From assembly GCF_900094835.1 (NCBI RefSeq), contig NZ_FMAO01000002.1:62001-126000 (forward strand): 64,000 bases of DNA. The letters run 5' to 3'. A program made the translations under genes and the position numbers. The number at the start of each line of letters is the position of its first letter. Position 1 is the first letter of the stretch. Shown piece by piece: positions 1-9,291 of the stretch. The stretch comes from Weissella bombi. GTDB lineage: Bacteria > Bacillota > Bacilli > Lactobacillales > Lactobacillaceae. The notes beneath the pieces were generated by a model. It was not told the DNA's origin and ran no database searches. It saw nothing but the letters and a program-made list of their open reading frames with translations.

Positions 1-867
1 CATTGCTAAAATGGTTTTAAGATAATCATTGTCAAAATCACTATCAGAGAAATCATTGCTGAAAATGTCCGCTTCGCCTTCAATTGTATCTAATCCAGCA
101 GCAGTAATCGTGTGATTTTCTAGGGCAGTAATTAGAGCTGGGGTATCAACAACACCGCCACGTGAAGCATTGATGAAAATTGCACTAGGTTTCATTTGCT
201 TAAACACAGATTCATCAAATAAATGATACGTACTGTCGAGTAATGGTGTGTGTGTTGTGATAATGTCGGCAGTTTTAAATACCGTTTCATGATCAACATA
301 AGTTAAAACACTGTTTAATTCAGGTCGATGAATAGGGTCAGCAGCGATAACTGTTGCACCGAGTGCTTTGAAAATGCGAGCCACTTCACTACCAATTTTA
401 CCAGCACCAATGATACCAACTGTTAAGTCATGAATTTCACGAGCTTGAAGACCTTCCCAGGTAAAATCATGTGCTTGGTTGCGTTGTTGTGCAGTATTTA
501 AATGGCGGAGTAACCACATTGCCTGTGTTAACACCATTTCAGATACGGAACGTGGTGAATAGGCAGGTACGTTGGTCACTTTGAGGTCGTTTTTGTTTGC
601 TAAATCGAAATCGATGATGTCGTATCCAGTGATACGGAGTGTGATTTGTTTAATACCAAACTCATGCAATTTTTCATAAACAATCGGGTCATCAATAAGA
701 TTATCTTGTTCAGTTGAGATACCATCATAACCCTTAGCTAAATCGACTGTATCAGGGTTAAGGGTAACATCATTCCAGTCAATGTGAACATCTGGACGGT
801 GTTTTAACCACTCTGTGACAACGATTTTTTCATCATCCATAATGTTATACATTAAAATTTTGATCAT
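1..867 (-). CDS. D-2-hydroxyacid dehydrogenase (D-lactate dehydrogenase type), 3' end outside window
   Basis: The first 289 codons are present; the C-terminus runs off the left edge of the window. The start ATG at 867 has GAGGAG 10 bases upstream. The translation has the family layout: an N-terminal catalytic half, then a Rossmann motif GIIGAGKIGSEVAR, then SRGGVVDTPAL with the substrate-binding Arg. RITGYDIIDFDLA and VPAYSPRSVSEM are typical of fermentative NAD-dependent D-lactate dehydrogenases, which reduce pyruvate to D-lactate, and of D-hydroxyisocaproate dehydrogenases. The catalytic His lies beyond the edge. It follows the aminotransferase after a 16-bp gap, so the two are probably cotranscribed. 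That suggests a broader 2-keto-acid reductase as an alternative. Confidence 0.85.
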   Translation of the reverse strand, partial: MIKILMYNIMDDEKIVVTEWLKHRPDVHIDWNDVTLNPDTVDLAKGYDGISTEQDNLIDDPIVYEKLHEFGIKQITLRITGYDIIDFDLANKNDLKVTNVPAYSPRSVSEMVLTQAMWLLRHLNTAQQRNQAHDFTWEGLQAREIHDLTVGIIGAGKIGSEVARIFKALGATVIAADPIHRPELNSVLTYVDHETVFKTADIITTHTPLLDSTYHLFDESVFKQMKPSAIFINASRGGVVDTPALITALENHTITAAGLDTIEGEADIFSNDFSDSDFDNDYLKTILAM

Positions 868-883
868 TAAAATTTCTCCTCAG

Positions 884-2032
884 TTAAAAAGTTAACTTTT
901 CAAAAGCATTGACAGCCGCTTCTAAGGTTGGCATATCTTGCGTAACGGCAATGCGGACGTAGCCACTACCAGCGGCACCGAAAGCACGACCTGGGATAAC
1001 TAGAACACCAACTTGTTCTAATAGGTAATTACTGAAGGCAACGTCATCCATACCACTTCCTGAAATGTCAGCAAAGAGATAGATGCTGCCGGCAACAGGT
1101 AAGATACTTAACCAAGGTAATTTATTTAATTCCGTCGCAACATAGTTTAGTCGCTTACCAAATTCCTCTTGAAGTTCTGGTGTGAATTCATCAATGTGAT
1201 TTAAAGCGTAAGTACCAGCCGCTTGAGAAGTACTTGGTGCAGAGAATGTGATACCTTCGTTTAATAAACCAGCAGCCGTGATAACATTTTCAGGACCAGC
1301 TAAGTAACCAATTCGGAAACCAGTCATTGCGAACACCTTTGATAATGAACCGGCAACTAATGTATGTTCAGGTGCTAGTTTTTCAAGTGGAATAAATTCA
1401 TGGTCACCGTAGACAAATGGCCAGTAAACTTCATCGGCAATTAGATAGAAGTCGTGTTCCTTAGCCAAATCAGCTAAAGTTTGTAGTAATGCTTGGTCGT
1501 AAACAGCACCAGTTGGATTATTAGGTGTGTTTACTAAGATAGCCTTGGTTTTATCACTGATAGCGGCTTTAATAGCTGCTTCTGTTGGCTGAAAGCTATT
1601 TTCAGCGGTACAACTAACAATGACAGCTTTACCACCATTAGCTTCAATTTCTGTTTTGTAGGGTGAAAAGTAAGGTTCAAAGATAATAACTTCATCGCCA
1701 GGATTAAGAATGGCACCAAAAGCTAGGTAAGTTGCGTGACCGGCACCAACTGTTGCACGAACGTTTGCCATTTCATAATGGATGCCGAATTTGTTTTGGT
1801 AGAAATCGATGATAGCTTTTAGATATTCTGGGTCACCATCGCTAGCTGAATAATGGGTATCACCAGCTGTTAAGCTGTCTTTAGCCGCATCTAGAATGGG
1901 TGCGGGCGTTGTCATATCTGGATCACCAATTGATAGGTTAATGATATTTTTCATTAAAGCAGCGGTTTTTCCAATTTCTGACATGATATTTTCTGACGGT
2001 TGACTAAATAAATTAGCTAGACTACGTGACAT
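884..2032 (-). CDS. PLP-dependent class I/II aminotransferase
   Basis: A fold-type I aminotransferase of 382 residues, the usual length. NTPNNPTGAVY binds the cofactor phosphate region, the ADEVY Asp near residue 200 pairs with the pyridine nitrogen, and SLSKVFAMTGFRIGY carries the Schiff-base Lys near 232. A longer reading from a GTG at 2041 exists. AGAGG sits correctly only for the ATG at 2032, so I use that start. The gene is followed by a D-2-hydroxyacid dehydrogenase and preceded by a second one on the same strand. This suggests amino acid to keto acid to hydroxy acid conversion, as in aromatic or branched-chain amino acid catabolism. Substrate cannot be read from the sequence. Confidence 0.85.
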   Translation of the reverse strand: MSRSLANLFSQPSENIMSEIGKTAALMKNIINLSIGDPDMTTPAPILDAAKDSLTAGDTHYSASDGDPEYLKAIIDFYQNKFGIHYEMANVRATVGAGHATYLAFGAILNPGDEVIIFEPYFSPYKTEIEANGGKAVIVSCTAENSFQPTEAAIKAAISDKTKAILVNTPNNPTGAVYDQALLQTLADLAKEHDFYLIADEVYWPFVYGDHEFIPLEKLAPEHTLVAGSLSKVFAMTGFRIGYLAGPENVITAAGLLNEGITFSAPSTSQAAGTYALNHIDEFTPELQEEFGKRLNYVATELNKLPWLSILPVAGSIYLFADISGSGMDDVAFSNYLLEQVGVLVIPGRAFGAAGSGYVRIAVTQDMPTLEAAVNAFEKLTF

Positions 2033-2181
2033 GTGAAGCACCTCTTACTTTCTCATTATATTTTAATGTTATTATACATGTAATATGTGTGTTGTACAGA
2101 TAAATTTATATATGTTTTGCTAATTGAAAAAATTGCACAAAAATAACCGCTTATCAATATACGATAGCGGTCATTTTGTTA

Positions 2182-3144
2182 TTAAGGATTAACGATAAAT
2201 TTAGCTGAATTACCTTGATCGACTAAGATAACGTTGTCAGCAACAATTTTAGCCATTGCATCACGTGCTTCAACCGTTGCGTTTCCAATATGAGGCGTTA
2301 AGATGACATTCTTTAATAATTTGAAACCGTCATTAACGTCTGGTTCATTTTCATAAACATCCAAAGCTGCACCAGCAATTTTGTCTTTGGTAAGGGCGTT
2401 TAGCAATGCTTTTTCGTCAATGATTGGTCCACGACCAACATTAATGATTGCTGCAGTAGACTTCATTGCTTCGAAAGCTTCTGTACTAAATTGATGGTAA
2501 TTTTCATCAGTTTGGGGTGCATTAATCGTAATAAAATCACTTGTAGCAATTAATGTATCAAGTGGGGCGTACGTTACTTTCATTGAACGTTCTTCAGGAT
2601 CAGATAGTGGTGTGCGCTTGTAGTATTGCACGTGCATTCCTAAAGCATTTGCTTTACGAGCGACATCACTACCAATATTTCCTAAACCGACAATTCCTAA
2701 TGTTTTACCGGCAATTTCATGCCCTAGGAAGTACAAAGGTGCCCATCCAGGGAAACCCTCGCGACGCATTTTTTTATCACCTTCAACAATGCGGTGACTA
2801 AGCGCTAGAATAAGCCCAATTGTAACCTCAGCAACAGCGTTGGTTGAGACCTTAGGCGTATTAGTAACGACAATGCCTTGTTCTTTAGCATAGTCAGTAT
2901 CAATATTATTAAAACCGGCACCAAAATTAGCAATTAATTTTAGATTGGGTGCAGCGTCAATAATTTCACGATCAACTTTAGTAGAAAGGGGTGTAATCAA
3001 AAAATCGCTGTCTGCTACATTTTCCAATAATGTGGCGTGTGAAATTAGGTCGTTACCGTTATACACAGCGACCTCAAAACCAGCATCGATTAATTTTTCT
3101 GTGGCAATCTCAGGTAATTTGGCTGATAAATAGACCTTACTCAT
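2182..3144 (-). CDS. NAD(P)-dependent D-2-hydroxyacid dehydrogenase (glyoxylate/hydroxypyruvate reductase type)
   Basis: 320 residues. The cofactor motif GLGNIG is at 153-158. After the second beta strand comes YYKRTP; a basic residue there usually favours NADP(H). VGRGPIIDEKAL holds the substrate Arg and LTPHIGNAT the catalytic His. Start ATG 3144 is preceded by AAAGGAGAA. It likely reduces a short 2-keto acid to the D-hydroxy acid. The fermentative D-LDH at the left edge is clearly a different subgroup. About 140 bp separate it from the aminotransferase downstream, with no obvious strong terminator between. Confidence 0.85.
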   Translation of the reverse strand: MSKVYLSAKLPEIATEKLIDAGFEVAVYNGNDLISHATLLENVADSDFLITPLSTKVDREIIDAAPNLKLIANFGAGFNNIDTDYAKEQGIVVTNTPKVSTNAVAEVTIGLILALSHRIVEGDKKMRREGFPGWAPLYFLGHEIAGKTLGIVGLGNIGSDVARKANALGMHVQYYKRTPLSDPEERSMKVTYAPLDTLIATSDFITINAPQTDENYHQFSTEAFEAMKSTAAIINVGRGPIIDEKALLNALTKDKIAGAALDVYENEPDVNDGFKLLKNVILTPHIGNATVEARDAMAKIVADNVILVDQGNSAKFIVNP

Positions 3145-3283
3145 GATATTCTCCTTTATATTTGGTTACGCTTACATTATCTCTTTATTTGGTAGAAAGT
3201 TCAAATAAGTTATTTGATGGTTTTCTGGCTTTTTTTGTTACATTTAGATACAATAAAACTTAAAAATGCATTTGGGGGATGAC

Positions 3284-3880
3284 ATGAACACACGTTATAT
3301 ACGATTTTTAATAAGAATAGTATCCGTGATTATGTTGATCTTGTTAGGCTGGTTAATTGTTCGTTTATATCAAATCGGTATGTTTAATGATACGGATACT
3401 TTGATTAACGTTTTGAAAAAGTATGGTATCTGGGCACCCATTATCTTTATTTTTATACAGATTATTCAAGTCGTGATTCCAATTTTACCAGGTGGTGTGT
3501 CGTTGGCAGCCGGCGTAGTTATGTTTGGGCCTTGGTTAGGATTTTTGTACAATTACATTGGTATTGTTTTGGGTTCAATGATTCTGTTTTGGTTGGGACG
3601 ACGTTATGGACGACGGATTATTGATATATTTGTCAGTGAAGATACGTTAAACAAATATATTGGACGCTTGGATTCTAAAGGTTGGCATTGGACGTTTGCG
3701 TTACTAATCTTTTCACCGGTAGCACCGGATGATGCTTTGGTATTGCTTACAAGTCTAACTAAAATGACTTGGCGTGAATTCACATTAATTTTGCTGATTG
3801 GTAAGCCACTTTCTATTTTTATATATAGTTTGGGGATGTTATATGGTGCTGATTGGTTATTAAGAATATTAGGTAGTTAA
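3284..3880 (+). CDS. VTT/DedA-superfamily (TVP38/TMEM64) membrane protein
   Basis: 198 residues with about five hydrophobic segments. The central PGGVSLAAGVVMFGPWLGFLYNYIG and the following GRRYGR are the signature of the VTT (SNARE-associated/DedA) fold. Members act in membrane homeostasis and lipid scrambling or transport; the exact role here is unknown. The ATG at 3284 is chosen because GGGGG lies 6-7 bases upstream; an in-frame ATG 18 bases earlier has no site. A terminator shared with the convergent permease follows directly. Confidence 0.8.
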   Translation: MNTRYIRFLIRIVSVIMLILLGWLIVRLYQIGMFNDTDTLINVLKKYGIWAPIIFIFIQIIQVVIPILPGGVSLAAGVVMFGPWLGFLYNYIGIVLGSMILFWLGRRYGRRIIDIFVSEDTLNKYIGRLDSKGWHWTFALLIFSPVAPDDALVLLTSLTKMTWREFTLILLIGKPLSIFIYSLGMLYGADWLLRILGS

Positions 3881-3913
3881 AAAGAGGTTGGAATTTTTTC
3901 CAACCTCTTTTTG
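3881..3913. terminator. Bidirectional intrinsic terminator
   Basis: A 13-bp perfect stem (AAAGAGGTTGGAA with its complement) around a 4-T loop, with T-runs on both strands. It lies between the convergent VTT protein and permease genes. Confidence 0.9.
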
Positions 3914-3917
3914 TTAT

Positions 3918-5516
3918 TTATTCTTTAACCGTTTGATTAAGTTCCTTGGCTTTATAGTAATCAGGGAATACTTTGGCACTTTTGACACCCCAGTAATAGA
4001 AAATTAATGAGACGACAACAATAACGACAAAGTCCCAAGGATAGTGAATCCAATTGATACCATTAAATTCGTGACTACCAATGAATGAGATTATTGAAAT
4101 AAAGATTAGATAAACGATTAACCACAAAGCTGATTTGAAAGCTTTAAGGGTATCGTTGTGCTTTGCTTTATATTCATAATAAAAGTAAATTGGTAGTCCT
4201 AACATGATGACAATGATAACTTCTACTGTGGTAGGCCACATTGACCAATAAATGGCTAATGAAGCTAATACGAAAGCTAATGGTGCCATAATTGATATGA
4301 AGCGTAATTTAACTGGACGTTTGAAATCAGGAGCTAAGTGCCTGAAAGCAACAGTTGTAACTGGACCAGTTAAGTAAGCAATTAACGTTGAGGCACAGAC
4401 AACAGTTGCCAGTACTGACCAAGAACGGAACACTGAGACCATCAACATACTGATAACTAAATTAGTTAACATAGCAGCATGTGGCATATGGAATCTACCA
4501 CTTAATTTACCTAAGAATTTAGGCACATGCTTGTTACTTTCCATAGCAAATAGGACACGTCCAGTAGAAGCAGCAAATGATACACCAGTACCAACTGGCG
4601 AAATAAAGGCATCTAGATATAATAGAACAGATAACCAATGAATACCTAACAAGATAGCTAAGTCAGCGAATGGTGAACTAAAGTTAATCCCACTCCAGCC
4701 ATGTTTTGCTAAGGTTGCCGGATCAATTGCTGTAATAAATGCACTTTGAATAAGAACATAGATAATACCACTAATTAACAATGATAAGAAGATACCACGG
4801 CTGATATTCTTTTTAGTATTTTTAATTTCACTTCCCATATTGATAACAGTTTGAAAGGCATTAAATGAGAAAACAATTCCTGCGGTTGCTGTTGCTGAGA
4901 AAATAGGAGCAGAACCATAAGGCATGAATTCATGTAATGAATGTCCATAGTTACCAGTATGAAAACTTGAAAGTGTCAACATAATAACGGTAAGTGTCGG
5001 AATTCCAATTTTGAAAATTGAAATAAAGTTAGTGAATCGTGTTAATAATGTCACTGACCAAAAATTAATTAAGGTGAACAAGAGCATGAATCCAAAAACT
5101 AGAAATAGTCCGGCAGTCGTAATTTCACCATTACTAAAGAATTGTTTTGTCCAATTAGCCCATGACCAAGGCCATGAACTCATATATTGGACTGCTGCAA
5201 CAGCTTCGATTGGAATTAATGCAATCAAAGATACCCAGTTTGACCAAGACGATATGAATCCTAGTAAAGGTCCGTGTGAGTATTGCGCATAACGACTCAT
5301 ACCACCAGCCTCAGGGAACATTGTTCCTAACTCAATGTAGTTGTAGGCGATAGAAGCGATGACGATACCACCAATAACCCATGAGATGATTGCGGCTGGT
5401 CCAGCAACGCGGGTTGCCTCCCAAGATCCAAATAGCCAACCTGAACCAATCAGTGATCCAAGCGTCAGCATAACAAGTTGAAATAAGCCAATCTTTTTTG
5501 TTTTCTTTGACTTCAT
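3918..5516 (-). CDS. APC-superfamily amino acid permease
   Basis: 532 residues with about 12-14 membrane segments. The first helix, LVMLTLGSLIGSGWLFGSWEA, is the unwound substrate-binding motif of APC transporters. It most resembles the aspartate/amino-acid:proton symporter branch that shares GSGWLF. The ATG at 5516 is used because AGGAGG lies 6 bases upstream; an in-frame extension to 5540 has no site. It imports an amino acid by proton symport; the substrate is not readable. Monocistronic, ending at the bidirectional terminator. Confidence 0.85.
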   Translation of the reverse strand: MKSKKTKKIGLFQLVMLTLGSLIGSGWLFGSWEATRVAGPAAIISWVIGGIVIASIAYNYIELGTMFPEAGGMSRYAQYSHGPLLGFISSWSNWVSLIALIPIEAVAAVQYMSSWPWSWANWTKQFFSNGEITTAGLFLVFGFMLLFTLINFWSVTLLTRFTNFISIFKIGIPTLTVIMLTLSSFHTGNYGHSLHEFMPYGSAPIFSATATAGIVFSFNAFQTVINMGSEIKNTKKNISRGIFLSLLISGIIYVLIQSAFITAIDPATLAKHGWSGINFSSPFADLAILLGIHWLSVLLYLDAFISPVGTGVSFAASTGRVLFAMESNKHVPKFLGKLSGRFHMPHAAMLTNLVISMLMVSVFRSWSVLATVVCASTLIAYLTGPVTTVAFRHLAPDFKRPVKLRFISIMAPLAFVLASLAIYWSMWPTTVEVIIVIMLGLPIYFYYEYKAKHNDTLKAFKSALWLIVYLIFISIISFIGSHEFNGINWIHYPWDFVVIVVVSLIFYYWGVKSAKVFPDYYKAKELNQTVKE

Positions 5517-5959
5517 AAATCCTCCTTCTGGTAATAGCAACTATTGTAACAAAATTAGGAAATAATACCAAATTGAAGAAAATTTACACAAAATTTACCT
5601 ACTTAAAACATATATATTTAATATTTTTCAATGAAAATAAATGTGAAAGCGCTTCTGTAAAGATAGAATTACTAGGTGATATAGTATCAATAAGGCATAA
5701 ATAAAACATAAAATTTATTGTAAAGATTATTACAAGTAATTTATTAACAAAATTAATGTTTTGTGTTACAAAGGTTCGCTATATGTCGAACCTTTGACAT
5801 TGTTACTGTAAAAGTATTTGATTTTTAAAAAATAGTGACTAAACATTAATAATTTAAAGGCGTTATGTTACGAGAAAATTGTTGCGTATTGATTCAGATT
5901 TCTTGATAATATAATTGTGTCTTTATTATTTTTTGAGAATCAGATTAAGGAGATCAACC
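5517..5959. other. Non-coding region with cre-like site and a 10-bp inverted repeat
   Basis: AT-rich and without a supported gene. At about 5643-5656 TGAAAGCGCTTCTG resembles a CcpA cre site, with three deviations in the right arm; it could serve the permease. At 5769-5796 there is a perfect inverted repeat, CAAAGGTTCG, 8-nt spacer, CGAACCTTTG, without a T-run, so it looks more like an operator than a terminator. A TATAAT near 5911 could be the -10 for the genes at 5960. Confidence 0.5.
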
Positions 5960-6142
5960 ATGATTTTTAAAAATCGTCATGATGTAACAATTACAACGGC
6001 AAAGTTGGCCGTGTTGTTAGTACCAGTGATGACATTATCAGCTGGGATAACATCGTTAATGGCTGCTAAGTCATATGAAATAATTAGACTAGCAAATGCC
6101 AATGGTAAGGCAATCGAGGAAGAGAAGAAACTGCATGATTAA
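5960..6142 (+). CDS. Small single-span membrane protein, unknown function
   Basis: 60 residues. A basic N-terminus (MIFKNRHDVTITTAK) precedes one hydrophobic stretch (LAVLLVPVMTLSAGITSLMAA) and a charged tail ending KAIEEEKKLHD. AGGAG lies 8 bases before the ATG. The last 8 bases overlap the start of the anion permease gene, and that gene's ribosome binding site lies inside this frame, so the two are translationally coupled. It may be a small accessory subunit of the permease or a leader peptide; I recognise no family. Confidence 0.6.
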   Translation: MIFKNRHDVTITTAKLAVLLVPVMTLSAGITSLMAAKSYEIIRLANANGKAIEEEKKLHD

Positions 6143-7232
6143 TCGTATCTTTACGTACCTAAAAAGCGACGTGATGTTTACTGTTAGTATGTTATTAGCA
6201 GTCATAACGTCCTTTTTTGTGGTACCAGACTTTGGTGCTGTTAATTGGCACACCATTTTTAGTTTAATGACAATGATGATTTGGGTAAGCTTACTAGAGA
6301 ATGCAGGTGTGTTACACGCTGTGTCGGTCTGGTTAGTTAGCAGAAGTCATCATGCGCGAGCGTTAATGACCAGTGTGACATTGTTGTCATTCTTTGGTGC
6401 GATGTTATTGTCAAATGATATTGCTATCTTAACGTTAATGCCAATTTATTTGCGTTTAGCATCTGATTTATCAAATCAATTAAAAATTATTGGCTCGACT
6501 TTGATTGTTATGGCGGCCAATTCAGGGGCAATCTTGTTCCCGTTTGGTAAGTCACAAAACTTGTTCTTGTTTGGACACTATGGTGTTAGCGTAGGTGAGT
6601 TCTTTAAGTGGTCAGGAGCATTGACAGTAGCGTCGTTGATTCTGATGTTTATTATTACAAGATTCATTAAAGCAACACCGCTATCAATTAATTTAAAACC
6701 TGCAGAACATATTGAAAATCGATCACTAGTTTTCTTGATTATCACAGGTATTATTTTAATTGTTACAATTTTTGGTTGGTTACCATTTAATGTAATTGTG
6801 CCAATTATGTTGATTGTGTTCTTTATTTATAATCATAAGATATTTAAAATGGTCGATTATGGCTTGTTAACAACATTCTTTTTCTTTTTTGTTGCTACTA
6901 ATAATTTAGCAAACATACATATTGTGCAGAGTTTGATTAGTACTTTATTTGATACACCATCACACGTGTTATTCGGTAGTTTCTTGTTGAGTCAAATTAT
7001 TTCTAACGTACCAGCAACGATTTTGATTTCAACATTTACGGATCATGCACACGAATTGTTCTTAGGAACTAACATTGGTGGGTTAGGAACGATGATTGCT
7101 TCAATGGCTAATTTAATTGGGTTTAGAGTTTATCGTCAAATTGAACCAGATTCATCATCATCATTTTTGAGACTATTTATGGTTTTGAATTTTGTGATGG
7201 CTGCAGTATTGTTAGTTTTGTTTGGTCTCTAA
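6135..7232 (+). CDS. SLC13/ArsB-like anion permease (YbiR-type)
   Basis: 365 residues with about ten membrane helices. The repeated pattern around LLSNDIAILTLMPIYLRL and ISNVPATILISTF is the inverted-repeat signature of the ion-transporter superfamily (arsenite, citrate and dicarboxylate permeases). It is close in length to the uncharacterised YbiR group. The ATG at 6135 has GAGGAAGAG about 8 bases upstream. Substrate is unknown, and no ars genes flank it, so arsenite resistance is not supported. Confidence 0.75.
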   Translation: MINRIFTYLKSDVMFTVSMLLAVITSFFVVPDFGAVNWHTIFSLMTMMIWVSLLENAGVLHAVSVWLVSRSHHARALMTSVTLLSFFGAMLLSNDIAILTLMPIYLRLASDLSNQLKIIGSTLIVMAANSGAILFPFGKSQNLFLFGHYGVSVGEFFKWSGALTVASLILMFIITRFIKATPLSINLKPAEHIENRSLVFLIITGIILIVTIFGWLPFNVIVPIMLIVFFIYNHKIFKMVDYGLLTTFFFFFVATNNLANIHIVQSLISTLFDTPSHVLFGSFLLSQIISNVPATILISTFTDHAHELFLGTNIGGLGTMIASMANLIGFRVYRQIEPDSSSSFLRLFMVLNFVMAAVLLVLFGL

Positions 7233-7285
7233 TTAATAAAAAAATTAATCGGTTGGGTGCCACTTGGTTTACCAGCTGTAAATAG

Positions 7286-7327
7286 AAGCAAGTTACTGAT
7301 AGATAAGTTGGTAACTTGCTTTTTTTA
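7286..7327 (+). terminator. Intrinsic terminator after the anion permease
   Basis: AAGCAAGTTAC pairs perfectly with GTAACTTGCTT (7311-7321), followed by a T-run. Confidence 0.85.
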
Positions 7328-7406
7328 GATATAACTATCTAATTTTGAATAAAACAATTATAATAAAGAGGAGATTTTTGGTTTTTATGGTGAGTCGGAG
7401 AGAAAA

Positions 7407-8012
7407 ATGCATAAAAAACTAGACGAACCAGATATTGAAGCTTTGGCAAAAAAGGACATATTTGAAAAAGTAGCTGCCGGGGATTGGTACCAATATGGTA
7501 AGGAACCACAACTACAGGCAATTGTTAAAGCAAGTACTCAGGCTTTCCAACGCATTGATCAAATTGCTGTGAATGATTTTGATGAAGCGTTACGCCAAGT
7601 ACATGAGTTAGCCCCAAATGTGGCCGATGATGTTGAGTTTTATTTTCCAATAACGAATATTGAATATCCTGAAAATTTGTATATTGGTGAGGGAACATTT
7701 ATTAACGTGAACTTTACTATCTTAAGTGCTGGTAAAGTGACGATTGGTAAAAATTGTTTCTTAGGACCTAATACACAGTTATATACACCTAACCATCATC
7801 CGCGAAACAAAGAGTTACGCCGTGAAGGTTGGCAGTATGATTTACCAATTACCATTGGGGATGATTGCTGGTTTGGTGGGTCTGTTATTGTCTTACCAGG
7901 TGTAACGATTGGGGACAATGTAGTTGTTGGAGCTGGTAGCGTTGTGACGCATGATGTACCTAGCAACACGGTTGTTGCAGGTAATCCTGCTAGGCCGATT
8001 CGACATGAATAA
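7407..8012 (+). CDS. Maltose/galactoside O-acetyltransferase-like (LbH) protein
   Basis: 201 residues. The N-terminal maltose-acetyltransferase motif (DWYQYGKEPQL) is followed by left-handed beta-helix hexapeptides ending TIGDDCWFGGSVIVLPGVTIGDNVVVGAGSVVTHD and VVAGNPARPIR. PNHHPRN holds the probable catalytic His. Members transfer acetyl from acetyl-CoA to sugar hydroxyls in the cytosol. CGGAGAG precedes the ATG. A paralogue lies convergently next door. The true acceptor is unknown. Confidence 0.85.
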   Translation: MHKKLDEPDIEALAKKDIFEKVAAGDWYQYGKEPQLQAIVKASTQAFQRIDQIAVNDFDEALRQVHELAPNVADDVEFYFPITNIEYPENLYIGEGTFINVNFTILSAGKVTIGKNCFLGPNTQLYTPNHHPRNKELRREGWQYDLPITIGDDCWFGGSVIVLPGVTIGDNVVVGAGSVVTHDVPSNTVVAGNPARPIRHE

Positions 8013-8014
8013 TA

Positions 8015-8062
8015 AAAAAGAGGTAATCTATCCCGTTTTCACAGGGTGGATTACCTTTTTTT
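8015..8062. terminator. Terminator between convergent acetyltransferases
   Basis: AGGTAATC (8021-8028) pairs with GATTACCT (8049-8056), with an inner CCC/GGG pairing, and A- and T-runs outside. It can act in both directions. Confidence 0.8.
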
Positions 8063-8077
8063 ATAGTGTTTTTTTAC

Positions 8078-8674
8078 TTAAACAAAATCTTGGCCGACAA
8101 AACCAGTTTTGTCATCTTCAGTAATTTTGCGTAATACGTGACAAGGGTTACCAACAGCAACAACATTACTTGGAATATCGTGTGTGACAACACTGCCGGC
8201 ACCGATGACAACGTCATCACCGATAGTTACGCCAGGTAATACGGTTACGTTTGCAGCTAACCAGCAACGATTTCCAATGGTAATTGGCTTTGCAATGCAA
8301 CCACCAATTTCACGTTCGCGCGCATCAAAAGAGTGATTACTGGTATACAAGCCAACCTTAGGGCCGAATAAAACACGGTCACCAATAGTCACTTTGGCAC
8401 CATCTAGGATTACAGAATCATAGTTGGCGTAGAAGTGATCACCCACGTGGATATTGCGACCAAATTCACAACGGAAATTTGGGTTTAAGTCGGGGTGAAC
8501 ACCAACGCTACCAAATAAATTTCGAATTAATTGTTCTTTTTTATCTGAATCCGTTTCGCTGTTAATTTCGGTTGTTAATTTAGTTGATCGGTCACGAGCT
8601 GATACTAAGATTGGATCTAGGTCATTATATGTTTGACCGGTCGCCATGTAGGCAAATTTTTCATCTAAATTCAT
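8078..8674 (-). CDS. Sugar O-acetyltransferase (LbH family)
   Basis: 198 residues. N-terminal MATGQTYNDLDPIL is the MAT/GAT motif. Then come hexapeptide repeats with SNHSFDARERE (catalytic His region) and ANVTVLPGVTIGDDVVIGAGSVVTHD. The ATG at 8674 has AAAGGGGGG upstream. An in-frame extension to 8716 exists only because it reads through the parS-like palindrome (FHVKH) and is rejected. A diverged paralogue of the 7407 gene; the substrate is unknown. Confidence 0.85.
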   Translation of the reverse strand: MNLDEKFAYMATGQTYNDLDPILVSARDRSTKLTTEINSETDSDKKEQLIRNLFGSVGVHPDLNPNFRCEFGRNIHVGDHFYANYDSVILDGAKVTIGDRVLFGPKVGLYTSNHSFDAREREIGGCIAKPITIGNRCWLAANVTVLPGVTIGDDVVIGAGSVVTHDIPSNVVAVGNPCHVLRKITEDDKTGFVGQDFV

Positions 8675-8699
8675 TAATGTCCCCCCCTTTTGGATTAAA

Positions 8700-8715
8700 T
8701 GTTTCACATGAAACA
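8700..8715. other. parS-like ParB binding site 1
   Basis: TGTTTCACATGAAACA differs from the parS consensus TGTTTCACGTGAAACA at one central base. It lies exactly between the stop codon of the PEBP gene and the ribosome binding site of the acetyltransferase. Confidence 0.7.
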
Positions 8716-9219
8716 TTAGTTACTACGTGCCGGTAGTTCAACTGATGCTGATGCCAGAACATGTCCTTTTACGGCACGACGGAAGTCATTTAAAAAGTAA
8801 CCGTCATCTAGGTCTAGTTGAGTATCTACTGCGAGTACTTTAAGTGTGTAATCATGTGTTTTATCAGGTGGTGTTGGACCAACATAATTTTGCGTTAGTG
8901 CCGGATTGTCTTGACGATATTGGGCATACTTTGAATTAGTGCCGTGTGTATATGAAACATCACTGTGTACTAAATCTTCAGGTATATCAGCTACAGGTAG
9001 GTTAGCTGCTAACCAGTGAATCCATACAAATCCCGCTACTGGGACTGAGTCGTAATCAACAAAGACAACGGCTAGTGACTGTGTTCCGTCAGGTACTTCG
9101 TCAACCGTAATTGGAAAGTTTGTAACTGGCGTATCGTTTAGTCGGTTTTCTGCTGGGGCAAATTTAGCATATTTGTCCGGTAAGAAGTTGTTGTCATCTA
9201 GTGATACATTAATTTTCAT
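8716..9219 (-). CDS. YbhB/YbcL-family PEBP-like protein
   Basis: 167 residues of the phosphatidylethanolamine-binding / Raf-kinase-inhibitor-like family. Recognisable are SLAVVFVDYDSVPVAGFVWIHWLAANLP (the DxD...HW ligand-pocket motif) and YVGPTPPDKTHDYTLKVLAVDT. Bacterial members are cytosolic with unclear ligands. The ATG at 9219 has GGAGG 8 bases upstream. The stop codon abuts a parS-like site and the acetyltransferase follows within 60 bp. Confidence 0.85.
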   Translation of the reverse strand: MKINVSLDDNNFLPDKYAKFAPAENRLNDTPVTNFPITVDEVPDGTQSLAVVFVDYDSVPVAGFVWIHWLAANLPVADIPEDLVHSDVSYTHGTNSKYAQYRQDNPALTQNYVGPTPPDKTHDYTLKVLAVDTQLDLDDGYFLNDFRRAVKGHVLASASVELPARSN

Positions 9220-9291
9220 AAAAATAGCCTCCATTCTTTAGTCATCAAGTTTAATCTATCATGAAGATAAACGGCATGCAATTTATCTTCA

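Noticed and set aside
884-2041. A longer aminotransferase start at 2041 and similar long starts for other genes.
   Set aside because: The extra codons contain the ribosome binding site itself (or the parS-like palindrome at 8700) and so cannot be translated leaders.
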